Assembly: GCF_963678635.1 (NCBI RefSeq)
Contig: NC_087062.1
Location: 66,325,415-66,389,414, forward strand
DNA length: 64,000 nucleotides
Direction: 5' to 3'
Source: Symsagittifera roscoffensis
Taxonomy: Eukaryota; Xenacoelomorpha; Acoela; Convolutidae
Shown here: positions 12,012 to 23,186 of the stretch, in pieces
How the letters are laid out: the number at the start of each line of letters is the position of its first letter
Position numbering within the stretch: position 1 is the first letter of the stretch
Notes under the pieces: generated by a model
What the model saw: only the letters and a program-made list of their open reading frames with translations
Database searches by the model: none
What the model was told of the DNA's origin: nothing
Translations under genes and position numbers: made by a program

Positions 12012-12143
12012 GCGAGATGGAGTGATCACATATGTATGAACGTAATCACTCAAGTCGGATTTGGTCACGGCCCTTTCAAAATAGTCGGAGGTCGAGGAAT
12101 GACCAAAAAGTTTATCATTCCTCCTCTAGGGGGAACTACCAAG
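12012..12143 (+). CDS. Candidate internal exon of the same plus-strand gene (exon B)
   Basis: The sequence TTTATGTTTCAG ends just before 12012, and AAG|GTGCAC is a usable donor near 12143. The intervening 44 codons are open in phase 0 from the acceptor and begin ARWSDHICMNVITQ; they continue through a glycine-rich GFGHGPFKIVGGRG stretch. Local GC is visibly higher than in the flanks. The frame stays open beyond the donor to 12321, so the exon could be longer. An overlapping arginine/serine-rich frame starts at 12032 but has a TGA immediately upstream. No family is recognised. Confidence 0.35.
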
Positions 12144-12479
12144 GTGCACATCATGACAGGTCCCATGATGAAGACGGATTTAAATTTTTCCTTCTTTTTG
12201 ATCCATGTTATTTGCCCGGAGAAACCTTTTCTATGTCCGGGGGTGGATAACATCGCTGGATCTAGCAAAGAAACCAGAGTCATATCAAAGTTTGAAGATA
12301 TCAACATCAACAAAAATGATTAAACACGATCTAAATTTATGAAAAGAAAATTCTGAATAACTGATGTCTCCATTTAATCATTAAATTACTCAGATTTTTT
12401 CAGCCGTTTCGGTAAGTTTTTAACAACGATTTCATTAATCCTTCGTAAAAACCCAGCACAGCAACGTTTAGACGTCTCT

Positions 12480-12610
12480 TTTGAAATTAAGATAATTCAA
12501 CACTGATTAGACTTTGCTGCAGAATTTCCTAAAATTGATTGCATATTTAATTTTGCTGCTGATTAACACTGATTAGACTTCGCTGCAGAATTTTCAAAAA
12601 CTCTTTCGCA
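12480..12610. repeat. Short local direct duplication
   Basis: The phrase ACACTGATTAGACTTTGCTG at about 12501 recurs with small changes at about 12569, each followed by CAGAATTT and then by TTTAATTTTGCT-like sequence. It is an approximately 68-bp tandem duplication. Confidence 0.6.
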
Positions 12611-13079
12611 TTTAATTCTGCTTCTGTCTTTTGTTGCGATTTTCGAAGAAAGCATGAAAGCTCGGTGTGGTTTGTTTTCTTCGGACAATTAAACTTTTTA
12701 GCAAAAACTATAAATTCACTAGGCAATCTGAAAGACATCTCCCGTTATGAGATCAAAGTCAAAAAGATACTTCACTTTTGATCACTTTTTGTAAACTTAT
12801 AGTGGCCTGAAAAGTGCCAATCTAGAACAATTAGCGCGGGAACTAAAGTGTAAAGGACAATTTATTTCGGCTCAAAAAATTTTCCAGATTCATTTCAGGT
12901 GATGCATTTGGCCTTTTAAATACGTTAATAGAGACAAAATGCATCTCTTATGATATTACGCGTAGGAAATAAGTTTTTGAAAAACTCTCTGAGCCATTTA
13001 AAAGTTTTGTCCCTGATCTATATAGACGACGAAATAAATTATTCTTGCTTTGAAAGCATCTTACGCAAGCATGGTTAAC

Positions 13080-14330
13080 AATCAAAAAACCAGAAAGCGA
13101 ACAATTATATCAGAAGATTATCAAAGGTGCCATAATTTTATGGTTAATACAGCGTACTTAATTAATCCCCAGAGGCACAAAACTTCTCCAGTTGTCATTT
13201 TTTTCTGATAAAATCCCCAGAGGCACAATTTTTTACATATGTAATTTCCAGCGACAAAAACTTTACTTACCGGAAAAAATAGAGTCGAAGAAACTTGGAA
13301 ACTGACATTACGAGGCCAAACTGTGCACTGGATAGCGCACAATTTGGTCTCTACGGGTCAATGCAACCCGGAGACAGTCTCTTAAAATGTTTCAAAATGT
13401 AAGTGGACGAATAATTTTCAGTGTAACGTATAATTTGTCGGCAAATTAGTTTCGTCGCGGATTCCGCAATCAGCGAAGGTATCTAATTGCTCCGGATTCC
13501 GAAAGTGTAGGCGGTTTCTGCAAATTATATTTGGATTCTGCAAACAAAAACGGTTTCCCCATTTTTAGGTGAGTTCCGCAAGTTTGTTGAAACCTTGAAC
13601 TCAGTTCGTGCATGAACAGTTAAACATTAGAGCTCAAAATATTACATAGCAAAAGTGAATCTTAAACGCAACGACTTAACAATTGTCAGTGGAACTGAAT
13701 CCACGAACAAAGCTGTCAAACTGTTTAACAATAAAAAAAAATCAAAATTTGAGCAACTATATCAGAGGATTATCCAAGACGCCATAATTTAATGACTAAG
13801 AACTAGGACTTAATCCCCAAAAGCACAAAACTTTTCCTCAAATGTCATTTTTTTCAGATGAAACAATTTTTTTGTTTTCTCAAAAAAAAGTAGTTTTAAA
13901 AAAAGCTGAAAACAGACATTACGAGATTAAACAGTGCTTTGGATAGCAACAGTTTTGTGTCTTAAATTCACTGGAACTCGGAGACAAGTCTTTGAATGTA
14001 TTTCAAAATTAGAGTGCAACATACTTACAAAATTTTGCGGATTCGGCGTACAAATACGTTTAACGTATATTTTTGGGCACATTAGTTTCATTCCGGATTG
14101 TGCAACTAGTTAAAACAGCTATTTGGTCTTGATTCCGCAAAAGTAAGGGAATTCTGCAAACTGTAGTTGTATTTTGCAAAAAGTGAGCAAACTCCGCAAC
14201 TTGAAAATGAATTCCGCATTTTGGTTCCTAGCACTGATTTCAGTTCGAGCATGAACAATTAACAGTTTGAGCTAAAACTAATATTTAGCAAATGCTAATT
14301 TTAACTGCAAGGGTTTTGCCATTGGACGTG
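13080..14330. repeat. Two diverged ~660-bp direct repeats with TTCCGCAA-type motifs
   Basis: Segments starting near 13081 and 13740 share order and much sequence: a TATATCAGA(A/G)GATTAT block, CCATAATTT, an AATCCCCA-GCACAAAACTT block and GTCATTTTTTTC. Downstream of each, words such as ATTCCGCAA and TTCTGCAAA recur every few tens of bases, about five to seven times. The repeat lies in the putative intron between exons B and C and has no coding content. Confidence 0.6.
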
Positions 14331-14413
14331 GAATCCGCGAGCAAATCTCAAATGAATGGGCAACTGAAATCGTAAATGTATCCCTCACAAACTTCCCAGC
14401 AAGTTGTTTTCAG

Positions 14414-14476
14414 GAACCACACCGATTACAATTAGTTTTACCAAAGAAAAATGGACTACTGTACCTTGTATTGCAG
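14414..14476 (+). CDS. Small internal exon of the plus-strand gene (exon C)
   Basis: TTGTTTTCAG precedes position 14414, and TTGCAG|GTAAAA follows 14476; both splice signals are strong. The 63-nt exon is phase 0 on both sides and encodes 21 residues, EPHRLQLVLPKK followed by NGLLYLVLQ. The alternating basic/hydrophobic pattern looks like a beta-strand hairpin, but no domain can be named from so short a piece. The phase agrees with exons A and B, so the three probably belong to one gene; exons between or beyond may be missing. Confidence 0.45.
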
Positions 14477-14479
14477 GTA

Positions 14480-15162
14480 AAAATTTTAAGATAATTTTAC
14501 ATATTTGTTGTTTGTAAATTCAATAAATTGTAGCAGATTCCGCGACAAATCTCGTTTTGGTCTCTTATGGTGTCACGTTATAATTTACAAAATACACAGT
14601 TCGGCCTCGTAATAGATAAATCAGAAATACCGGAACTGGTCTCAACCTGCGGATGCGTAAAAAAACGTCCTGTTTATATTTATCGTTTTACTGGTTTTGA
14701 AATCATCCCAGTTTTTTTGAAAAAAAATTTTTTAAAAAGTTTTAGGATAATAGTTGATCATACAAAACACTAATTAGGAAAGTTCAAAAGATTAAATTTA
14801 CTGTAAAATTTGAACTCAATATCTTGCCAGTTCGCCAGGCTTATAGCTCGCTAGTCCTAAAAACTTTAAATTTAAGCACAGAGGCGAAGCAGAGCTTCGC
14901 ACCACTTGCGATACAGCACAAAAAAAAATATAAAAATAAAAATTAAAAATGTTGAAAAAAACATGCAAAACTTTCTTATGTCTCAATAAAATACAACTGG
15001 GGGCCTAGTTAAAACCGGAAGTAGGTGTTTTTAAAAGTTTATTGTATTGATATAAGATGAAATGGGTAATTTCACAAAATGAGATACCCAAAACTATAGT
15101 TGTTTCTCTACTAAAATGAAAGAGAAGGGCGAAAGTTGATGAGAAAATGAAATCTAGCCAAA
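14480..15162. other. Unannotated AT-rich spacer
   Basis: No coding similarity, inverted termini or RNA gene is visible. A 68-codon open frame (14567-14773) has no recognisable content and is probably chance. Exons downstream of 14476 may exist but could not be supported. Confidence 0.4.
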
Positions 15163-16553
15163 AACATAAAAATTTTCTTGCATAAAATTAAGGAGACGCT
15201 GCTTATACAGCTAAAATTTTAAAAACCGGCTCATTCAATTGAACGCCAGGGTTATTTATAAGAAAAATCAAAACATTTCTAAAGAATTGTCAAAAGTTTA
15301 AAAACTTGACTTTCCGAAAACATTATCTTCTTTCTGCAAAGAGAAGATTCTAGCCGCGTTGGCACAAAAAATTTCCACAAAAGCACTTTCCGATTGGACA
15401 AGTAAACCCAAGAACTGGCAAAGTAAATTTCGAGAAAATTTAAAAAGTTTGAAAAACGGTCAAAAAATAAAATCTTTACTTTTCCGAGAACCATAGCTTT
15501 AGTTCTGAAAACCTTTAGGGCAAAGCTGCTTACGCAGAAAAAATTCACTCAACCTACTATTTTGATTGAACGCAAAACACAGGGAGTTTTCGAAAAAAAA
15601 AATCAAATAGTTTCAAAAAAACGTTAGAAAAAAAAACAATTATTGTCTTTTCTGAGGGCCCCTCATTTTTGTGTTAGAAAAAAATGGGCTTAGATGATTA
15701 TGCAGGTGCGTTTAAAAAATCAGGTTGTTTCGATTAATCAAAAAAACTCAGATTTGGGAGTGTTGTTTTTGAGAAAAACTGGTCGGTAAATCAAAAAATT
15801 TGATTTTTCCGAGGGCCATAATTTTTTGGACACAAAAAATTGGTCGTAGCCAACTATGCAGAGAAAAGTTTTAAAAAAAACGACAAAATGGTTAAAAAAT
15901 CAAACATTTGTTCTTTCCGAGGGCCCTAACTTTTGAGTAATAGAAATTAGGCTTAGGTGATTATGCAGGGGCACTTCCCACAACCAGTTGTTTTGATTGA
16001 AACTTAAAAACTCACTTTAAGTATGAAGTTGTTATGAAGCAAGCAATTTAGAAACTTTATGAAAACATTTAATAGATCCGGCAAGCAAGCCGACAAACAT
16101 TGGGACGAAATTCATGAAGCCAACAAAATTTAAGTCTGAAAAAATTCCCAGTAACAAACATTGTACCCAGGAGTTAAGCATGTCAGTAGGCATGAGCATG
16201 AGCGTACCAGCAACTGATTCATTTGATTTTGTTGAACTAATTTTTAACCCGAAAAAAAGTCTATATTCCGATTTGATAACGTTTGCTGATTGCAAGCGTA
16301 AGCGAAGCAAAAAGAAACCTGGTTTTTGAAATTATTGATGCATGCCCTCAAGACCAGTAGCGGATTTAGAAGGTCCCAACTTTGTACTATTTTGAGATAT
16401 CCATTTTTGGCTGACTGACCTTAGAATTTTTCCAAAGCGCCTTTGGCGCCAATTTATACTAATTTTGACGGGGGAGGGCGTGCCGAAAAAACGCTATTTT
16501 ACAGTCGAAACTTTCCAAGAAGTGCCTAAAAACGCATTTTTTGGCCTTTTTTC
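15163..16553. repeat. Segmental tandem duplication, copy 1 (1391 bp)
   Basis: The sequence from 15163 reappears from 16554 with only scattered substitutions. Copy 1 ends inside the hAT-type MITE that begins at 16355. The junction near 16549-16555 shares CAAAAACATAAAA with the left edge, indicating microhomology at the breakpoint. The 89-codon minus-strand frames found in both copies are shared simply because the DNA is duplicated. Confidence 0.85.
16355..16553. mobile_element. hAT-type MITE, 5' part only (duplicated copy)
   Basis: Preceded by the octamer CTCAAGAC at 16347-16354, it starts CAGTAGCGGATTTAG and matches the first about 200 bp of the complete element at 17556. It is truncated by the segmental duplication junction. 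Confidence 0.75.
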
Positions 16554-17555
16554 AAAAACATAAAAATTTTCTTGCATAAAATTAAGGAGACGCTGGTTAT
16601 ACAGCTAAAATTTTTGAAACCGGCCCATTCAATTGAACGCCAGGGTTATTTATAAGAAAAATCAAAACATTTCTAAAGAATGGTCAAAAGTTTAAAAACT
16701 TGACTTTCCGAAAACATTATCTTCTTTCTGCAAAGAGAAGATTCTAGCCGCGTGGGCACAAAAAATTTCCACAAAAGCACTTTCCGATTGGACATGTAAA
16801 CCCAAGAATTGGCAAAGTAAAATTCGAGAAAATTTAAAAAGTTTGAAAAACGGTCAAAAAATAAAATCTTTACTTTTCCGAGAACCATAGCTTTAGTTCT
16901 GAAAACCTTTAGGGCAAAGCTGCTTACGCAGAAAAAATTCACTCAACCTACTATTTTGATTGAACGCAAAACTCAGATTACACAGGGAGTTTTCGAAAAA
17001 AAAAATCAAATAGTTTCAAAAAAACGTTAGAAAAAAAAACAATTATTGTCTTTTCTGAGGGCCCCTCATTTTTGTGTTAGAAAAAAATGGGCTTAGTTGA
17101 TTATGCAGGTGCGTTTCGAAAATCAGTTTGTTTTGATTAATCAAAAAAACTCAGATTTGGGAGTGTTGTTTTTGAGAAACAAAAAACTTCAAAAACTGGT
17201 CGAAAAATCAAAATTTTTGATTTTTCCGAGGGCCATAATTTTTTGCACACAAAAATTGGTCGTAGCCAATTAGAAACTCCGGCAAGCAAGCCGACAAACG
17301 TTGGGACGAAATTCATGAAGCCAACAAAATTTAAGTCTGAAAAAATTCCCAGTAACAAACATTGTACCCAGGAGTTAAGCATGTCAGTAGGCATGAGCAT
17401 GAGCGTACCAGCAACTGATTCATTTGATTTTGTTTAACTAATTATTAACCCGAAAAAAAGTCTACATTCCGATTTGATCACGCTTGCTGATCGCAAGCGT
17501 AAACGAAGCAAAAAGAAACCTGGTTTTTGAAACTATTGATGCATGCCCTCAAGAC
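16554..17555. repeat. Segmental tandem duplication, copy 2 (with internal deletion)
   Basis: Matches copy 1 up to the MITE boundary but lacks roughly 200 bp corresponding to about 15878-16074 of copy 1, between two short AATT-containing words. A 12-bp insertion (near 16970) also distinguishes the copies. Confidence 0.85.
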
Positions 17556-17901
17556 CAGTAGCGGATTTAGAAGGTCCCAACTTTGTACTATTTTGAGATA
17601 TCCATTTTTGGCTGACTGACCTTAGAATTTTTCCAAAGCGCCTTTGGCGCCAATTTATACTAATTTTGACGGGGGAGGGCGTGCCGAAAAAACGCTATTT
17701 TACAGTAGAAACTTTCCAAAAAGTGCCTAAAAACGCATTTTTTTTTTGCCTTTTTTCAAAAAAATTGCCTGCGGCGCAGAAAATTTGGTCAAGTTTGAGT
17801 TTTTATAGTAATTCAGAAAATTAATTTGGTCGAACTAAACAAAAGGTCCACAATTTCGTTCTTGTAAATCCCCCCTCGAGAAAACCCTAGATCCGCGCCT
17901 G
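17556..17901. mobile_element. Complete non-autonomous hAT-type MITE (346 bp)
   Basis: The element starts CAGTAGCGGATTTAG and ends CTAGATCCGCGCCTG, which are imperfect inverted repeats of about 15 bp. Exact 8-bp direct repeats CTCAAGAC flank it at 17548-17555 and 17902-17909. An 8-bp duplication with T at position 2 and A at position 7, and CAG...CTG ends, are hallmarks of hAT transposons. There is no transposase, so an autonomous relative must have moved it. Confidence 0.85.
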
Positions 17902-17909
17902 CTCAAGAC

Positions 17910-18620
17910 CTTAATGGCATCGCTGGGTTCGTATGTAAAGTATCCTTTTGATCAATTTTTGTTCAATTTCTTTTAAATAGTTTTTTTGAATTGGCATATT
18001 TTTGTCATTCGCAATTTTTGGCAAAGTTATTTTGGCTTACATCATTCTATAGAATTATTTGTATGAAGAAAATCATTTTGTACCCGTTAAATGGAAATAA
18101 TTTTTTGTATATGCGGAACATCGGTTTTTGTCATCCTAGAGTAGGTGGTCCGTCACTATACATAATCTGAAACTTTTTGAAATTTGGCCGGTTTTCTTTA
18201 GATGCCATAACTCGGATAAACTTTACATCAACGGGGACGACTTGTATAGTCCAAACCGCCGCTGCGAGAAGCACTAATATCTCAGGGCATTGAATTTTAT
18301 GTGGTTGAAAAAGTTTGATTTCATTTGATTGCTGATGCGAAATTTTTCTTTTTTGCACCAGACAAACTCTGCAACTGTTCTGAGTGTGCAAACAGAACGA
18401 AATAAGCAATTGCTTTCCAAGTGGCACACAGTGTTCCAACCAAGGTAATCATTGCAAAGCAGACTAAAATCGGAAAAGATCAAGTTTTGTTCAAATTTTT
18501 CTTGAAATAGTTTCCAAAGTTTTTTAATCCTGCAAATGGTAAACACGAACACCACACTCAATCAATTCAAGTTTTTCAATACTCAATTTTTTGAAATAGT
18601 TTGGATTTCATTGGAAAAGT
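17910..18620. other. Unannotated sequence between MITE copies
   Basis: Overlapping minus-strand open frames of 95-102 codons occur at 18131-18561, but composition and codon use do not look coding and no motif is recognised. A somewhat GC-richer patch near 18130-18290 could hide an exon; no convincing splice pair was found. Confidence 0.3.
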
Positions 18621-18635
18621 TGGAGTATTGCAAAA

Positions 18636-18842
18636 TTTTCCAAAAAAATACCTAAAAACGCCTTTTTTGGCCTGTTTTTTTTTTCCAAAATTTGCCTGCG
18701 ACGCAGAAAAATTGTTCAAAATAGTGTCCTTACGGTGATTTGGGAGAACTCCGAAAATCAATTTGGTCGACCTAAAAAAAAGAAAATTCGTTTTTTTTTA
18801 AATGCCCCCGGCCCCCTCGAGAAAATCCTACATCCGCACCTG
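18636..18842. mobile_element. 5'-truncated relic of the same hAT-type MITE
   Basis: The segment from 'cctaaaaacgcc' to ACATCCGCACCTG corresponds to the right half of the element at 17556-17901, including the CTCGAGAAAA subterminal word. Its left terminus and target duplication are lost. Confidence 0.65.
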
Positions 18843-19084
18843 CTCTAAGAGTCATCTAAGCAATAAATAACATGTAATCTTTGATGGAGCTTAGCCCATT
18901 GGAATATTTCACCGGAAATTTTTTTATTTAGACCAACAGACCATAGGAAAAGTCTTTTCAGTGTCAAACTTCATGACGTCATGAAAATTTACATCGAGAT
19001 CGCCCATTAAAATAAGAGATTTTAGAAACTACAGAAAGTTTTCCTTGAGACTTTTATATTAATTCTGAAATCCCGTCTAACAGT

Positions 19085-19295
19085 TTAAAACTTGCTGGAA
19101 ACTAGCCACATGACACGTCTGATCCAATCTAAGTGTGGTCCCACTTTGGCGAAGAAACTTCCATCGTTGCAGTGCTCTTTCGGCGTGCTGCCCTTTCGTT
19201 TCGCATAACTTGCCACTCCGTATAGACACTTAGGCGTCAGTGTTCCGCAGTGAAACTTGTAGAGGGGCCCACCACTGTCCCCATAGCATAGGTTG
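19085..19295 (-). CDS. Terminal exon of a chymotrypsin-fold (S1) serine protease
   Basis: The minus strand encodes SNLCYGDSGGPL, the S1-family segment containing the catalytic serine, then conserved cysteines, a C-terminal GSFFAKVGPHLDWI block typical of the end of the domain, and a TAA stop. A possible acceptor (CTCGAAG|C) lies at 19296. The upstream His and Asp exons are not nearby. The protease exons at 46.9-51.6 kb lie upstream on the same strand, lack this segment, and end where it should begin, so one gene with a very long intron is possible. A separate partial gene or pseudogene is the alternative. Confidence 0.7.
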
Positions 19296-19519
19296 CTTCG
19301 AGCCGACCAAGTAGTTGGAAAATTAGAAATAAAGATGTGTTTGAGCACTTTTTGGAAAATTTTGACCAAAAATTGTGTTTTTTCGGCACAAGCTCCACTT
19401 TAAAATCTTGTTTATATTGGCACCGAAGGCGTCTTTAGAAAAATTTTAGGGTTGGTCGGCTTTAAATGGATGTCGTAAAAATGTCGCCCACCCCCCTAAA
19501 TCCGCCCTTGTGAATGATA

Positions 19520-19962
19520 GTTCCCGGGTTGAGGTGTTGGACTTATGTTCTGACCGAATTCGCTCGAACAGACACTGATGTTGCTCGACCCAAAATCCGT
19601 GTTCGAAAAAAGCCCTTTAGGTCGAACACAATTTCGAAACATAGTCGAAATCATGGTAGAAATATAGTGAAACCAATTCGGTTTATGGTCGAACACAAAG
19701 TTGAAATCAAAGTTTGATCGAAAGATAGTCAATTTGGGTCGCGTCGGTGGAAATATAGCACGCTTGAGTCGAGCACAGTCGAATGCATTTTTAAATCAGT
19801 CGATTCGGTCGAAACATAGTCGATTGGGGTCGAGTCGCGGAAATATAGCTCGCTTCGGCCGAACACAGTCGAACATACTTTTGATTATGTCGATTCGGTC
19901 GAAACTGCCAGTTCGGGTCGAGCCGGTCGAAACATTATTCGAAAACCCCAACCCGGGTTAAA
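19520..19962. repeat. GGTCGA-rich degenerate tandem repeat, ~90-bp period
   Basis: TAGTCAATTTGGGTCG near 19727, TAGTCGATTGGGGTCG near 19816 and CCAGTTCGGGTCG near 19908 mark successive units of about 90 bp. Within units, GGTCGAAAC and GGAAATATAG recur. Words containing CCCGGGTT bound the block on both sides (19523 and 19950). A similar GTCGA-rich block occurs at 46342-46706. Confidence 0.7.
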
Positions 19963-20094
19963 ATGCGTTAAGAATTTTAAAATTCGCGATACAAGGAGCG
20001 AATCTAAAGCATTCTCTGCTCTATAGAGCTCCACTGAAGCCGTAGTCTACTTGAAACAATGTCATACACCGTTAGTACGAGGTATTTGTCTCTC

Positions 20095-20250
20095 GGTAAG
20101 TCGCCTGGTTATATTAACTACTGATAGACCCCCAAGATGTGATCTACAAAGTACCGAAGGAAGTTTAACCTCAATAAACAACCTCAAAACGAACTAACGA
20201 GTTTCAATCCTTAATTGCTAGCTTCAGAGAGTACACAGTTAGGACAAATC
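20095..20250. repeat. Fragment of dispersed repeat Y
   Basis: 'gcctggttat' followed about 100 bp later by 'tgctagcttcag' and 'gtacacagtt' matches, in order, parts of the repeat at 45550-45680 and at 27645-27860. It is probably an old retroelement LTR fragment. Confidence 0.45.
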
Positions 20251-20389
20251 TTTTTTATTTTTTTTACCGGTGACGTAGGTTGACTAGCCTACAAGGCTGC
20301 GTAACGCGGTGTACATACGTAACTTAAAGTGTACTACATAAATAAAAATCTTATTCCAGTTCAGGTAGACAGTTTCAAAGTTTCATCAC

Positions 20390-22150
20390 TTGAATGGTTT
20401 CAACAGAAAAATTTTCATTTTTTGCCATCAGATTGCTTCATGAATCAGTTTGACTTATTTCAATGCTGCATATATTTAATAGGTTGCTTAAAAACACTTG
20501 AATTTTTCGCGACCCCATTAGGTCTATAAATAACATGAAGTATTTCGCTTGAACTGCTGCAATAGGCTAACTTATGTTTTTTTGCCATTCGAGTCCCTTC
20601 TGAAAAAATTGAATTTATTCTAAATTTTAGACCTTGCTTCAGAAAAAAATTGATATTTTTGCGGACCGATTCGCTGTATGTAATAATTTGAAATTTAAAA
20701 TTTCTTAGCTTGAGTAGTTGCTTGAAAGAAGGTTGAACTTTTGCGAACCGATTCGTTCCTTGAAAATAAATGAAATAATTCAAAATTTTAACGCTTGAAT
20801 AGCCTGTTATGAAAAATTTTATTGTTCCGACTTTCGATACGAAAGTAACGGAATATTTGTGCTCGGGATGGGTTTTTTTTCAGACAAATTTCGACTTTTT
20901 AACTAGCCATTTTTGACGGATTTTTTTAATATCATTCGAAAGCCATTGTTGTTTTGAGCTCAAATTTGAAAAGATATTTCACCTGTGATTATTTTTCGTA
21001 AAGTTATGAGGGTTTAAAGATTGCCATTTTGGTTATTTTGACTAATTTGGGACAATTAACGCGCGATATAATTCGCGCTATTAATGTGTAAGCGGAATCT
21101 TAATCTGTCTTATAAATCGTTCCAAATTGGTTTAACGAAGCTTATTTGCCATAATTGATTTGTTACAAGGAACGAAATCAATCTTTTTGTACTTTATATG
21201 GCGTGTGGGGAGATGATTTTCATAAAAAATTTCAATTTTTAGAAAAAAAAATGTTGATTTTTTATTTCATTTAATTTTTTGTGTTATTACTGCTGCTCCA
21301 TAAACCGTAAAAGGCAGTCGGAACATTCAGGGCTTCGCCCTGATACGAGCAGTTTTGTATTTTCGGCAACCAATTTGCTTCTTAAAATAACTCGGAATTT
21401 TATAGTTTTTTAGCTTGAATAGCTTGCTAATGAAAAACTGCATTTTTTTTATTAAAGTGGTTCGTTCTTTGAAACAGCTTTAAAATTTCAAGGTTCCATT
21501 ACTTCAATGGCATCAATAAAAAGTATTTAACTATCCGCCATCCGATTGCTTCAAGAAAAAACTTGAAATGTTTTAAATTCATCGCTTGAATGCCTTCGTT
21601 CAGAAACGTTTGTTTCAGATTTATTTTGCAGACTAAATCGCTCTACGAAATAACATGAAATATTAATGTTTCTTAGCTAAAACAGCTGCAGTTTTTTCTC
21701 TAATAGATTCGCTCTTCGAACTAATTTTGAATATTTCGAAGTTTCATCATTTGGGAGGCTTCAAAAAAAATCTTTTATTTACCGCTAGCCAATTGTTTCA
21801 TAAATAACTAGACTGTTTTTTAAAGTTGCGTAGCTTGAATAGGTTGCTTGAAAAAAAAACTATCTTTTAACGAGCCGATTCGATCATTGAGATAACTAGA
21901 AATATTTTAAAGTTTATCGGTTGAGTGGCGCTAATTGAAAAACTGTAACTTTTCATCCGATTCCTAGTTTTCGTAGTTTTCATTAGATTTCATAAAAAGT
22001 TTCGTAGCTTGACTAGTTTCTATAGAAGTACTTAAATTTTCGCTAACCGATTCGGTCTATGAAATGTAATATTTTTCAAACCGGTTTACGATATGGCTTA
22101 ACTTAAATTGCTTGCTCAGAGCAACAACCAATTTTTCGCGAGCCGATTGA
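20390..22150. repeat. Degenerate tandem repeat, ~90-100-bp units
   Basis: Each unit contains words like GAACCGATTCG, a CTTGAAATAA word, AATTTCAAAGTTTCAT and TAGCTTGAATAG followed by TTGCTTGAAAAA. Units are recognisable from about 20390 to 20815 and again from about 21350 to 22150. The gap between them is filled by the 503-bp insertion at 20823-21325. The 66-107 codon frames inside have no coding support. Confidence 0.75.
20823..21325. mobile_element. 503-bp insertion with inverted termini in the tandem array
   Basis: It starts TGTTCCGACT and ends AGTCGGAACA, a perfect 10-bp inverted repeat, and the flanking tandem repeat resumes shortly after. The left end also contains the small palindrome ACTTTCGATACGAAAGT. 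A CAGGGC-TTC-GCCCTG hairpin lies just outside the right end. No clear target duplication was found and there is no open frame, so it is a candidate MITE of unknown superfamily. Confidence 0.5.
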
Positions 22151-22420
22151 TCGTTGGAGACACAAAATTGTCACTCTTTACTCTGCCTGTGGTGCGATTT
22201 ATATATTCTCTACTTCTTCTGTTTGTGTTCGTCTTTTTGATTATTTCCCACTAGACTGGAATTGCTTTGCCTTCCAGAGCTGGTTGTGCGAATGCGTATC
22301 AAACGTCTATCATCGAAAAAACATTTTCTAGCAGTCTGTTTTTTGACCATCTTTGCTAGTTTATCTAACAATATTTTGATATTTAGCATTTGTTTCTGTA
22401 AATATATTCGGTCATCTTTC

Positions 22421-22735
22421 TCAAAACCAGCCCGAACTAAGTTGATTGATCTTTTTCACTGTAATCGTTTTTGGACCGATGAACTGCTTTGCACTGCATT
22501 CGCCAGTTTTTTTTTTAATTTCAAGTTTTTTTCCAGTCGTACGCATGTATTGGTGCTCTTCTTCCTTTTTGTTGGACCACTTCAGCTTCTTTACGGATTC
22601 TGTTATTTTTTTCACGTGATTTTGCGATTTTTCAATGCGAGTGCACAATTCTGGGTATCTTTTTTTCAACCACTTTACTAATTGCTGATCCAAGTGAATC
22701 GCTTTCTTTCGCGCCAAGCACCATTCGTTCCCGGT
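22421..22735 (-). CDS. Lysine-rich open frame, unrecognised (probable element relic)
   Basis: About 100 codons are open on the minus strand, reading through LARKKAIHLDQQLVKWLKK and ending at a TGA at 22421 after LSSGWF. No ATG opens the frame, which begins after a stop or with TTG. A second lysine-rich frame continues just beyond the stop, suggesting a frameshift in a longer ancestral ORF. Composition is basic and helical with no zinc motif. It lies 300 bp beyond the 3' end of the LINE at 23.0-27.0 kb on the same strand. No function is proposed. Confidence 0.3.
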   Translation of the reverse strand, partial: TGNEWCLARKKAIHLDQQLVKWLKKRYPELCTRIEKSQNHVKKITESVKKLKWSNKKEEEHQYMRTTGKKLEIKKKTGECSAKQFIGPKTITVKKINQLSSGWF

Positions 22736-23186
22736 GTTTGTCTATTTATTTATATGCAATATTTGGTAGTAGATGTCGTCCGACTAGACTTTCTGTGCTG
22801 CCATCTAGTAATTTCAATGTGACTGAATGTACCGTACCGCCTAGCCATCTGATTCGATAGGTCATGTTGTTCGGCCAAACAGATCAGTGTAAGACTCCTT
22901 TTAGATGGCGAAACTCCTCTCCGCATCCTGCTTTCGAGTGTAATTTTTAAATGACAATCTTATTTTTCGTTGTCAGAACTCTCGTCTCGTTTTCATCCAT
23001 TTCTGTATGAAATTAGGCTACCCGAATCTGCAATCGCTTATTGAAATTTGAAATTTGAATTACTTTACCAGCTACATATACAACGCCAAAAGCAATATAT
23101 TATGCCTGGAGGGAGATCCTAAAGAGCAGTACTGCTCATCGAGTAGGATATCCTGGAGAGTAAAGAGAAGACAGCCAGCATTAACC

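Noticed and set aside
12032-12250. Arginine/serine-rich (SR-like) protein frame
   Set aside because: It has a TGA immediately before its Met and is out of phase with the acceptor at 12011. The overlapping phase-0 frame is preferred, though not proven.
22262-22681. 139-codon plus-strand frame
   Set aside because: Phenylalanine-rich, antisense to the lysine-rich minus-strand frame; the minus strand has the more protein-like composition.
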